Positions 46,801 through 56,604 of a DNA stretch of 64,000 nucleotides are shown here, piece by piece. How positions within the stretch are numbered: position 1 is the stretch's first letter; each line of letters starts with the position of its first letter. Origin of the DNA: Syncephalis fuscata (taxonomy: Eukaryota; Zoopagomycota; Zoopagomycetes; Zoopagales; Piptocephalidaceae). The DNA is taken from NCBI GenBank assembly GCA_025786725.1, contig JAHLTZ010000033.1, positions 124,001 to 188,000 on the forward strand, read 5' to 3'. A model generated the notes under the pieces. That model did no database searches. It had not been told where the DNA came from and was given only the letters and a program-made list of their open reading frames with translations. The position numbers and the translations under genes were made by a program.

Positions 46801-48522
46801 CGCTGTTGTTGTTGGTGTTGCAAACCACTCAGGTGGACTGGGGAACCGATGGCGTGATGCATCAACATAGGACGCGGGTCCCGTGGCAGCGCCAGTGCCG
46901 TGGCTAAGCGTAGAGCGTCTCTTGCGATTTGATGTATGATACGGATGGAGTTCAGATTGCACCTGATTACGACGCCACAATGGCTTATAGTTAGCCTGTT
47001 CTTGAGCAATGTAGTTTTTAGGAACTATAGAACGAGTAGGAGATGCCGATGTTATAGCCAATTGATGGACATTTAGCGATGTTTCAACGCATAAAGATGG
47101 TGCTTTTGTTTCGGAATAACGACGTCTTTCTGCTATGCTTGTTGTACGTGCCATAAATGGCTCGTGCGATACAACCATTTTACCGTGAGTGTATTCAGCA
47201 GTTGAACTGTAGAGTTGTCGCGAGGCATGGCTGGGTACTGCTGGAAAGTAGGTGTCATCGCACTCTTTGGGCTGCCTTTGCAAAGCAAATCGATCCAGCG
47301 AATTAACCGGTGTTGGCAATGCGCCTGTGATAGCTGGAGAAATAGGTGAAGACACGCTAATGGCCGTATTCGGCTGTGAAACCCAAGCGGTTTTGCTTGT
47401 AGACGGTGCAGAGAAGTAGTCATAGTCTTGACTTTTACGCCTGTACTCTGGCGATATAGGTCCATAGGCACCATTTACGTTCAATCTCTCTCTTTGTCCT
47501 AGCGAGATTGATCTGGTTGAAAAATCAATTGCAGAGACAGGTGTTGGTGCACCATACTTTGCAGTACCAGCATTGGGACTCAATGAAGCGCGTGGTATAA
47601 TGCCAGTGTCATAGTGATGCTGGTGCAATTGTGCTAGCGACGGTAAATACTCAGTAGACTGCACTGGCTGCCGCAATGGCAGTGGGTGGCGTGTGGGATT
47701 TTGCACCGGTGCAAACATGCCAGAAAACGCGTTATGTGCGTCGCTATCTTTTGCCGGCGTCGTATAGGCTTGCTCGTGTTTGGATAACGGTGCTGCATGG
47801 CTAACATGTGGTGTAACTTCCTTCTGCGGAGAGTGTAGCCTAATTGCAGACGCATGGCCGCGACCTTGTGTATTAGCAAAACGCCAAGTTGTTTTCCCAT
47901 CTGCGCTAATTTCACAGACAAGTTCAGGATACAAAAGGTCGGGTATTTTAATCATGCTGATCCGAGCGTCGTTGCGGGGTATTTTGAGACGGCCAGCCAC
48001 AACATCACTCGCATTGTAGTATGAAATCAAATGGTACTTTCTACCATCAGCCGTGCTAAGCGAAAGTGCACGCTTGGTCAAGCCATGTCGCTTCATCTGC
48101 AGCCGACGGCCCGAGGAGGTCGCCGATGCAGGATCAAAGTAAGCTGCACCTTTCGTCGAAGACGACGAAGACGACGATGAAAGCGACGACGGAGGTGATG
48201 GAAATCCATTTTGGGCCATTTGAGAACTTGATTTACTGGGATTCTCGTCTAATCCCATTGATACTGAGCTTAGCGGGTCGTCCAATTCACGATAGGTAAG
48301 GAAGTTACCTCGTGCTCGTGATGAGGACCAGCTACGTCCATCTGTCCAGCGATGGATACCAGTGGCATCTTCGTCCCACACAAACACTGATCCAGACCGA
48401 ATAGCATTGCGTTCATGATCAGTTAATCGTCGATGTGTACGTTGTAAAATTTCAATGCGACATGCTTCGAAAATAAGCAAAGCATCGAGCACGGTCTCGA
48501 CATAACCAAAGTAACACTCCAT
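46651..48522 (-). CDS. WOPR-domain (Gti1/Pac2 family) regulator 3
   Basis: An intact single-exon gene of 623 residues. It starts MECYFGYVETVLDALLIFEACRIEILQRTHRRLTDHER, then IRSGSVFVWDEDATGIHRWTDGRSWSSSRARGNFLTYREL. The second half, after an insert of about 55 residues rich in Ser, is MKRHGLTKRALSLST, KYHLISYYNASDVVAGRL and KIPRNDARI. This is the only one of the three copies with an unbroken frame. The long tail is Ser/Pro/His-rich, with a CAG/CAA-encoded Gln and Thr/Ala run near 46745-46815, and ends in a Cys-containing CHCHEC segment. The start at 48522 gives the family-typical M-E-x-Y-x-G; an upstream in-frame ATG adds 15 atypical residues. It probably acts in the nucleus as a DNA-binding regulator. 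Confidence 0.93.
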
Positions 48523-50646
48523 TTGATGGCTATAGATGTGGTTTAGGCAAAAAACAATAAAGCACACACACTAGACTGAACTTTAAAGTAATTGATAATG
48601 GCAGAATACCAGTGAATAAACAACAAAAAGCACAGAATTGTGGAATGGGCGGTAAAGTACGAAAGTGCAAACAAATACTAATAAAGTGCTTGCAATGTTG
48701 TGCAAATTTACTAAATTTTGAATTTAAATATAAAGTATTAATTAGCTGGATAAGAGAAGTGAAAGGCCGTAGCCATTTTAGCTTACCTAGCTTACAGTGA
48801 AATTTCAGAAATGCCGAACGAGGTCAGCAGATGAAAGTCTTTGTGTAATTAAGCAATGAATTATGTTGTGTTACGGCTATACGGCAAATCTAAAAGCAGT
48901 AAACTTGGCTTGGTGCAAATAGTGAATTTTTAACCAGAAGAATTGGCAGCTAAAGTCACCAAGCAAATAAAATGTGGATTATTTAGATACTGGTTATTAA
49001 AATAATGCTAAAAAGTCAATATGATGCTATAGTTTTATAACGATGTAAATACTGACTTTGATAACAGTTTGAGTACTTAAAAGTAACAGTGCTATATTCG
49101 AATAGCAGCTATAGTAAGTTCTGAGTATAGCTACAGCTGGACAGCAAAAATAATTGAGTATAAATTGATAATATTGTTTTGCTATACTACGACGTCAAAA
49201 CTAACAAATAATGCTTTTTTGAATTATAAAAGTTGTAAAAGGCAAAAGGTAAACCAGATGCAATTAGTCACACCCGGAATAAGGCAACTACACTTAATGT
49301 GTTTGAATTAAAATCAAATGAACTAGAAAGATGCAAAAAGCAACACAATAAACCAGTTGCTTCGGTGTAGGCGTATAAACAAATCTGGAAACTGAGAATG
49401 AATACGACGATTTCTAATTAATAGAGAGATAAGCGATAATACGCTTTTTTAAGAAAAACTATTAAAGTAGATATTTGAATGGAATTTACCAATGCACACG
49501 CCAAGGGAAATAGGCTTGTCTAGCAAAGAGCACACCAAATTTTAATCGAATTTGGCACTGCCAGGCACAATTTGTTGGCAAATAGACCAGACGAAGTGCT
49601 AGGAAAAGATTGGGCAAAGCGATCAAAGACAAAGATAAGTAAATAACGACAACGAGAATAAGGGTATGAAAAGAAATGGATTGTTATGATTTTTGGAGCC
49701 CATTATGTAGGCCGTTGCAAAACATGTCTATATAACTGGAAAGCACATTCCTAATCGACCACGCGGTCAGGACCCTACGGTAGCAGCAATGGCGATGGAA
49801 GTACAACCGATAGACCGGGCCAACCGCCCAAAGCGATGACGAATCCAAAACGTGGAGGACAGCTAACTTTACTTCTTAATCCGAGGATTAATACAAGGCG
49901 AAAGAAATATCGGAGTATTTTCTTTGGACTTAGCAGATGAACTGCGGTGGGAAATAGAAGCCAATGGCTAGCGACAGTCGTCATGACGACAAGGTCCTTT
50001 GACAAAATCATATTCTATTACACTGCAGCGTCTAAGTATTCTACTGTCATAGCAAAGGATGCAAACAGGTCAGGTGGATAAATTTGTACGCGTGTGAGAT
50101 ACGCGAATATGCCGAGTGTACTACAGTTGGAGCCGCGACAGCGTGTATATCGCGCGAAAGTAGCCGAACCGACGTGCGTGAATGTAGGTGTGGCTTTCTG
50201 ATAAAAATAGAACTCTATGGCATTGTCGAAAAATATGGTTGGGCACACGTGGCGTTTCAGTAGCAAGTTTGCTGCTGGCGAGCACCATAGTGTCAGCAAA
50301 CGATGAGAGATGAAGCGAAAGTAGCTCAACCACATGGCACCACCCGATGTGCTCGCAGAACAGTAAGAGCTCTTGTGCAGCTGTTGTACAATCCCAGTAA
50401 TGCTCAATTACACATAGGTTGAAACACTTTGAGGTCACGCAATGCTATGACAATTCCCAGTCGGCCAGAATAAGAATAGATTAGTAATGATCATAAGACC
50501 AATACTGCATTTAATACTGTAACAAAAAGAGTGTCAAACTTATTTATTAATGAATAAATTTAATTAAATAATTACGCATAAAGTTGAAATATCGATTGCC
50601 ATAAAGAATTAGGTTTTATTGAACCCGTTTTGGATTAAAACAGTAA
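48523..50646. other. Upstream region of WOPR-3
   Basis: 2.1 kb of non-coding DNA. Minus-strand frames between 49775 and 50438 (up to 129 residues) overlap each other in different frames and lack any recognised motif, so I do not call them genes. Confidence 0.5.
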
Positions 50647-51640
50647 TGGCTGTTCGGCCGATTTTTTACCATACACGACAGTGGTCACGGTCACCCTGCA
50701 CTGCACCACTTGATGTCGGAATCGTGGCCGGGCCACTTGCATCGTATTCCGTGTGACCGCGCCCCGGGCGTTACGCTTCCGGCAACCTACCTCCGACAGG
50801 TAAGGCAGCAGCATCCAAAATCATGATAATGATAATCATGATGATAGTGGTGCTATCGATAGTGATGGTCGGTAAAATCATGTCAAGGATCTAATAATAA
50901 TGGACGTGAATGTAATTGATTGTTTCAACAGCAACATACAGCTGCCGGTACGACATTGGCGTTACCACATTCTGTTGTAGCCAAGGTGGCTGAAGCAATG
51001 ATGGGAAAGGATGGCGTACACACGGGTAAACGAACAGGCACGCGGCATATTTACCAAGTCACGCGCATCATGTGCCTAGTCAAAAGGATATTGTTGTAAG
51101 AAAAACGGTTATTTTGGCATCATGACAAACGTAGCCTGCACGCTGTCATTATCGCCGACGCAGCCATACGCCATCGCTCACTTGACCCCGCGTTACAAGA
51201 GTTCTATAACGCAATTTCTGTAAAAGACATTTTTCTACTTCCCACTCCGTATTTTCTCATTTTTCTCTTGCAAAATACATACACAATTGACGCACGCACG
51301 CACGACGCACGTACGTACGTACGACATACATGTGTACACATACCCATACTCACAGATAGAGACACACACACAAATACAAGCTAATGATAGTGCGCGCTGA
51401 TTGGTGTCGTCGACTATCGAATTCCTAATGCCGGTAGCTCATGTACTCCATCTCGGCGGTGTACCACCGCAGTCCACTTTATCACAGACTTATAATGCAA
51501 ATGCATGGTTGCACCTGCCATGGCTGTTGTAGACAAGCCAAGCTACTTTGCTGGTTCACCTATATTTGTGTCACAGGATTACGCGCGTTGGTGTTGCATA
51601 AACGGCGTCATTGTGCATGTTGGTTAGATTCACATGATTG
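50647..51640 (+). pseudogene. Coding-like shards in several frames; broken or error-containing gene
   Basis: Several plus-strand stretches look coding but do not join. First, 50650-50800 reads ...HDSGHGHPALHHLMSESW...VTLPATYLRQ and ends at a good donor (CAG|GTAAGG). Second, after an acceptor near 50931, QHTAAGTTLALPHSVVAKVAEAMMGKDG follows in phase. Third, around 51110-51215, KRLFWHHDKRSLHAVIIADA then AIRHRSLDPALQEFYNAISV. Fourth, from 51429, MPVAHVLHLGGVPPQSTLSQ. Fifth, in another frame near 51504-51610, APAMAVVDKPSYFAGSPIFV then SQDYARW. The local base composition is richer in GC than the flanks. I recognise no family. Either this is a decaying gene, or a real gene with several one-base errors plus a microsatellite-containing intron (51290-51335). 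Confidence 0.35.
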
Positions 51641-52650
51641 AATCAGTATGCTATCAATTGGTTTAGCCGTATCAATAAATGTAACAATAACTGTTTACTT
51701 GCATCATATTAGCATCATATTGCGGCCAAAGATGTCATATGCTAAAGATATGGTCACCGGACTATTGTGCGTGACCAGAGCATTACATGGCATGTGTGGC
51801 ATTGTTATTGTTTCATTAATCATCACGCTCTTAATTGCTTGCAGTTAATTGGATCATACTGTGCAGCAAAGTATTTGTTCAAATGATCAGGATCAAGGCT
51901 AGAATCAAGGCCATATGGTTACACTGCAAGTGGCAATAGCCAGGGAACTTTGCTGGTTTGGAAACAATAGAATTCATGCAGAGCTAGATAGATAGAACGA
52001 CTAACTGACCTACGCATGCACTTATGATATCACATGGTGTCTTAGGTGACTCGTCTGGTATGCGGCCTGTTTTTGCGTAACTGAAAGCACATTTTGCAAT
52101 AAAGCTTCTGCTACCTAGTATATGATGTCACTATTGTTTATTCTACGGATATTCAACTTACGTCACAGCCATAGTAACGTTTAGAGCCATCATGTCATGT
52201 GCACTACAAAGTTCTAAGAAAATGGTCTAAAAGGTTTTTTAATGTTTTTGCCTTTTGTAATTGCTGTCATACCAGATACATTGCACTATTTCAAGAAAAT
52301 GGCTTGAAAAGTTTGTGCTACTACCATAGTTGGTAATTGTAATTATCCCATTCTTCTTCCCACACACTTAGAATGCTATTTATAAATTTCTACGCCATAT
52401 TCCAGGCATTATTTTCTACTTAAAGCATAGCCATATAGTTGATCGGTTTTAATTAACAATAAATAATAGCAAATATTTTTTAGCTTTCTTTCATATGTAC
52501 ATATATATGCTTATAATCATTACTACATTTCATGTTGGCATTATAATATGTGATATTAATATACGCTAACAAGTAATGGCCTACGCTTTTAACGAATAAA
52601 TATAACAAATAATTGTGTCATTAATATTCATAAATAATTGAGTCTAAAGT
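51641..52650. other. Intergenic region
   Basis: A 66-residue hydrophobic plus-strand frame at 51648-51848 could belong to the preceding broken locus but has no independent support. The rest is AT-rich non-coding DNA. Confidence 0.4.
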
Positions 52651-53001
52651 TTAGTGATTAGTATCACAGTAATCACAATGGTTACATAGTATTAGATCGC
52701 CCATTGACTCATCAAAAAAAATAAGTCGTTGACCAGGACATCTTGTCCTAATAGTAAAATAGTGTTAATTAGTAGAATAGATATAATCACTGAATTTGCT
52801 ATTACCAAGGATCATTTGTTGTATCAAGATAAGACGCTGTAGAAGATGAATGACTGTTATAACCATCATTGCTTCTTCCCAGTATTGTGATTCTTGGTCG
52901 TTTATATCATCCATTCTATCATTCTGATAATTGTCCATATCCATACTATTGCATGCTAGTTCTTGTCGCATGCTTGCCTCTGCCGATAAAGCCATTTCCA
53001 T
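52651..53001 (-). CDS. Small hypothetical protein with C-terminal CxxCxxC-like ending, one frame break
   Basis: Exon 1 (53001-52806) starts MEMALSAEASMRQELACNSMD, continues acidic (NDQESQYWEE), then must shift by one base near 52860-52880. In the new frame NDGYNSHSSSTASYLDTTNDP runs to a donor at 52805. The last exon follows an ATTAG acceptor in matching phase and reads TRCPGQRLIFFDESMGDLIL, then CNHCDYCDTNH and a stop at 52651-52653. The exon 1 length (196 bases) is one short of the phase the intron requires. The ending has four cysteines (one in RCPGQ, three in CNHCDYC) that could bind zinc. I do not recognise the family. About 100 residues in all. Confidence 0.45.
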
Positions 53002-53958
53002 TGCTTTGCTACCTTAGGCTGCGTCATCAGCAACACCTATTGAACGACGCAATGACCGCTATTGCTTTCTTTATTCGTTAACATCTATATATTTACCATA
53101 CCAATCATTTTATTATTAACATGTTCTATAATAATGAGTAGTTCTAGGAATAAAACGACTTTTATTCTTGATGTATTTATTCATTTACTATTAATCTGTT
53201 CTATGATGTACCGACATGTTGGGTAAATTGACTTTTATTATTCACACTCCATTTATTAATGAATTAAACTCGGCTGTTTATAAATATTGACTGACAGGCT
53301 CACATCTCACAATCTACGTCATCACATTTCCTTTTCTTTTTCTTTACACTTGATAGCATATATGCATAGCATATACTTGTACACTCCATATATACCAGCT
53401 AGATATTGTTGGTAGTTATTTGACTACTGGTCAAGTGCAAACATCTTCTACACTATGTACTTGCATTACAATTTTATAGTCTGATATTTTTTATACAAAT
53501 CACCTTCATCACTTTGATCATTGGCACTAGAACCTTTATGACAGGGTAAGCGCATTTTTAGCCTGTTTTTATGTTATGTTGACTATGTGCTACGTAATCT
53601 AGTTGTATGGTTGTTTTATTATAGATTATTGCTACAAATCATCTGGCAACAGCGTGTGTAATCTTAACGTGGCAGCGTAATTTGCTACTGTCAATACTTT
53701 ATAAGCTGCTGCCAGCACGAGCTGTAGTGGCGATCTATAGTATAAACAAAGCATACAATGACTTTGGCAACTTGCTGCCACTATAAACATTGCATATAAC
53801 TGCTGTGCACGTACAACAGCAATAATAATAAAAGCGCTATTAGTATGCCTGTTGAGTAAGTTTTCAACGCTAATATGGCAGTGCGATCTGCTATTGTTGC
53901 TACTACTATGTGCACAACTGCTAACGCGATGGATTTACTAGTCATGTGCGCCGTTGTT
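53002..53958. other. Intergenic region
   Basis: Nearly 1 kb of AT-rich DNA upstream of the small gene and adjoining the short TIR element. Nothing coding is supported. Confidence 0.5.
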
Positions 53959-54145
53959 TTCCAGTGATAAAATGATATATAATAGTATGGGATAGAATAA
54001 AATTAATACATGTACTGGATATATGCATACTGGATTACAAATCTATAATGATGAGTATTTTGATAATCGATGCTAATCACCATTTGACTTTATGTTCAAT
54101 AGACTGAATGTTATTAAATTCTGTCATTTGACCACTGGATAATAG
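53959..54145. mobile_element. Short internally deleted TIR element, copy C (about 190 bp)
   Basis: It begins TTTTCCAGTGATAAAATGAT and ends with the reverse complement of TTATCCAGTGGTCAAATGAC, giving an imperfect terminal inverted repeat. The right 170 bases match the right end of copy A, including AAAATGATATATA, GGRATAGAATAA, ACTGGAT/ACTGAAT, TGATGAGTATTTTG, GTTCAATAGACTG and GTCATTTGA. The reverse complement of 54020-54065 also matches the left subterminal part of copy B (ATACTCATCATT, ATCCAGTATGCATATATCC). Confidence 0.75.
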
Positions 54146-55203
54146 TAAATGACCAATAAATTATTTATAAAAGCTAAATTATATAGCAAGTGTGAAGTAA
54201 TACACAACATATGACACGTTATGAAATGCTGTTAAATAGCAATAAAGTATTAATAAAATAAAACCGATAGTGTTTAAACACGGCTAAAATGCTAAAGTAG
54301 AAGCAGGTAGTCGCAGAATTATTGTTATTAGTGGATATAGTACACTGTCCACGTATTAATTGCCTCTCCAAATGTAATAGTTGTTTGACCATATCTACTA
54401 AGATCCCATGTATGACTGTAGCATAATACGTGGTGGCCATTTTAATCCAGTAACACAACTGGCACATTCTATCAATAATCCATAAGTATACATGACGGGT
54501 TTTGTAAATGAATGTAGATCCTAGTTGCAAAGTTCTATTCAAATGGATATTCCACTTGATAGTATTCATTGTGCATGGGCATGTTGTCTCGCATGACCAA
54601 TTTGCATCACTAATAATTATTGTTTTTTATTGACTATTTGCCGACTCGGTACAACATTAGAGCATGATATAATGGCGTAATAATAATTGACTATTTATTT
54701 TGCTTGTTACAATATATCATTGTTTTTACGTAAAATAATACCATTTTTGTATAGCACTAATTCATATATTTATTATTTCTTGTCGACACTGATGCACACG
54801 CAATTTAATTCGTAAGCCAGACACAGAAAAAAGACGAAACAATAGTAGAGAAATGATGCTAATGGTGTGCGCGCCTTTACGGGCGTGTGTAGGCATAGAA
54901 ACGACTTACAAAAACCAGTAAGGCACACACGCCGAATAGCCGGTAAGCCTACTATGAATACAGTACACCAAGAGTGATAGAGTAAAGAGATAAAATAAAT
55001 GCGAAAGCAAAATGTGTCGATAAACAAGGCAATCTGATCTATGATACAGAAGAAGGCGAGGGAGACAGAGTGTGGCAATTACGTATGCATACACGTACAG
55101 CTATTATTACCACTTTACAGTTTACTCAATAAAGTAGCTGTTAGCAAAAGCGATAATAACTGTGGCAGCATCGTCGTTGTTATCCCTCACTGGATACGCC
55201 AAA
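54146..55203. other. Intergenic region 3' of histone H1
   Basis: 1.06 kb between the TIR element and the H1 stop. A minus-strand 116-residue frame at 54219-54569 has no motif and an unlikely composition. No gene supported. Confidence 0.5.
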
Positions 55204-55812
55204 TTAAGCCTTCTTGGCAGCGGCGGCCTTCTTTGGCGCAGCCTTCTTGGTCGCTGTCTTTGTGGCGGCCTTCTTAGTACCAGTGACGGCCTTCTTGGCA
55301 GCAGCTGGCTTCTTAGCTGTAGCTGTAGCCTTTGGCTTAGCGGCAGCCTTCTTAGCTGCGGTCGTTGGCTTCTTGGCTGTTGGCTTCTTGACAGTAGCCT
55401 TCTTGGGCGTGGTCTTCTTAGCATCAGTGGATGCCTTCTTTGGTGCAGCCTTCTTAGCTGCTGGCTTAGCAGCCTTCTTTACAGCAGGCTTCTTCTCGCC
55501 TTCGGCCTTTGACTTTTTAACAAGCTTAATTGGACCGGATGGACCTTTAGGCTGGGCAAAGTCATTCTTATCAACACCGCGCTTAATAGCAACGTTGATC
55601 AAACTATCAACGCTACCGTTGAGGCCTGGATAGTTGGCGTGGATATACTTTTTGATGGCATGACGGGATGAACCCATACGTTCCTTCAAGTTAGTGATGG
55701 CCTCGGTAATCATATCCTTGTAGGATGGATGTTCAGTGGATGCGGCACGCTTCTTAGTAGCGGCGGCCTTGGCCTTAGTGGCAGTAGTGGTGGTGGCGGT
55801 AGCGGCAGACAT
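55204..55812 (-). CDS. HHO1: Linker histone H1
   Basis: 202 residues from the ATG at 55812. The winged-helix H15 domain lies at about residues 26-97: HPSYKDMITEAITNLKERMGSS, RHAIKKYIHANYPGL, SLINVAIKRGVDKNDFAQPKGPSG. The C-terminal 100 residues are Lys/Ala/Pro-rich with repeated KKAAPKKA-like units, as expected for binding linker DNA. A short Ala/Thr-rich N-terminal tail precedes the domain. A likely 5'-UTR intron spans 55817-55916 (donor CAG|GTAGGT, acceptor TTGTAG), ending four bases before the ATG. Without splicing, the frame would extend upstream to an unrelated MAVLLIDF start, which I reject. The tail is low-complexity, so small length errors would be easy to miss. Confidence 0.95.
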   Translation of the reverse strand: MSAATATTTTATKAKAAATKKRAASTEHPSYKDMITEAITNLKERMGSSRHAIKKYIHANYPGLNGSVDSLINVAIKRGVDKNDFAQPKGPSGPIKLVKKSKAEGEKKPAVKKAAKPAAKKAAPKKASTDAKKTTPKKATVKKPTAKKPTTAAKKAAAKPKATATAKKPAAAKKAVTGTKKAATKTATKKAAPKKAAAAKKA

Positions 55813-56604
55813 GTTGCTACAAAAGTCAATTAACAATACAGCCACAACAACAGGGTAAGTATATTGCCAAGCAATAATGCTTTATCATCTGATAAGTTAG
55901 TAGAACGGCTACCTACCTGGTTAGTAGTAGTAGTGGTAGAGTAGAACTGGTATTCGGAACCTAGACTGAAATAGATCACCAAAGGTGAAGAGACAGGTAG
56001 TGATGACAAACGAGACCGACAAACGTGTGTACGCAAACTATGGTAGGTGTGAAAATGAAGCAGTAGTCCTTGCATTGGCAAGCGTACAGCCTAGCTTTAT
56101 ACTGTGTTAGAATCACCTTGTACATTTCGATTTCACAGTGAAGGTCATGAGGCCATCTGACCAGTGATTGGTGCAAATCAGTGCTGAATCGAAATCCTTT
56201 GTTTTGATTTCAATTGTCCCCATTATTGTAATTATCGTTTGTAAAGATCGCGTTCTACTTGTATTGCTGAAATGGCCATTATAATAAAAAGTATTTATTT
56301 TATTGTCAAATATTCAGACTATGTCTTTTGAGGATTAAAATGTTATGTTTGTTAGTAATTGTCAGCTTTAATTTATTATTAAATTGTCAAATCATGTTAT
56401 GTGATATTTAATGTATATGATGCACTATTGGCAATATTAATAATAAAACATAACAACAACAACTCTGATTATTGAGACGTTTATGTATAGTACAAGAGTA
56501 CGAGTTCAGACTGAAAATAGCAATAATAATAATAATGATGGTTCAAGTTATTTGCAAAAAATATCCGATAGAAAAGTAAAGTGTTGTTACGTCGAGAAAA
56601 TAAC
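55813..56604. promoter_or_regulatory. H1 upstream region with 5'-UTR intron; ITC1 3' flank
   Basis: Holds the H1 leader, its intron (55817-55916) and presumably its promoter, followed by AT-rich DNA 3' of the next gene. No further gene seen. Confidence 0.5.

Noticed and set aside
46663..46907. Poly-Cys and poly-Leu frames opposite WOPR-3
   Set aside because: They arise from the CTG/TTG repeat that encodes the Gln/Thr-rich tail of WOPR-3 on the other strand.
49775..50438. Minus-strand frames of 78, 105 and 129 residues
   Set aside because: They overlap one another in different frames and no conserved block could be found; considered as a gene broken by indels, but no consistent joining was possible.
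55122..55633. Arg/Pro-rich, Ser/Leu-rich and Ala/Phe-rich frames over the histone H1 tail
   Set aside because: All are alternative readings of the Lys/Ala repeats of H1.
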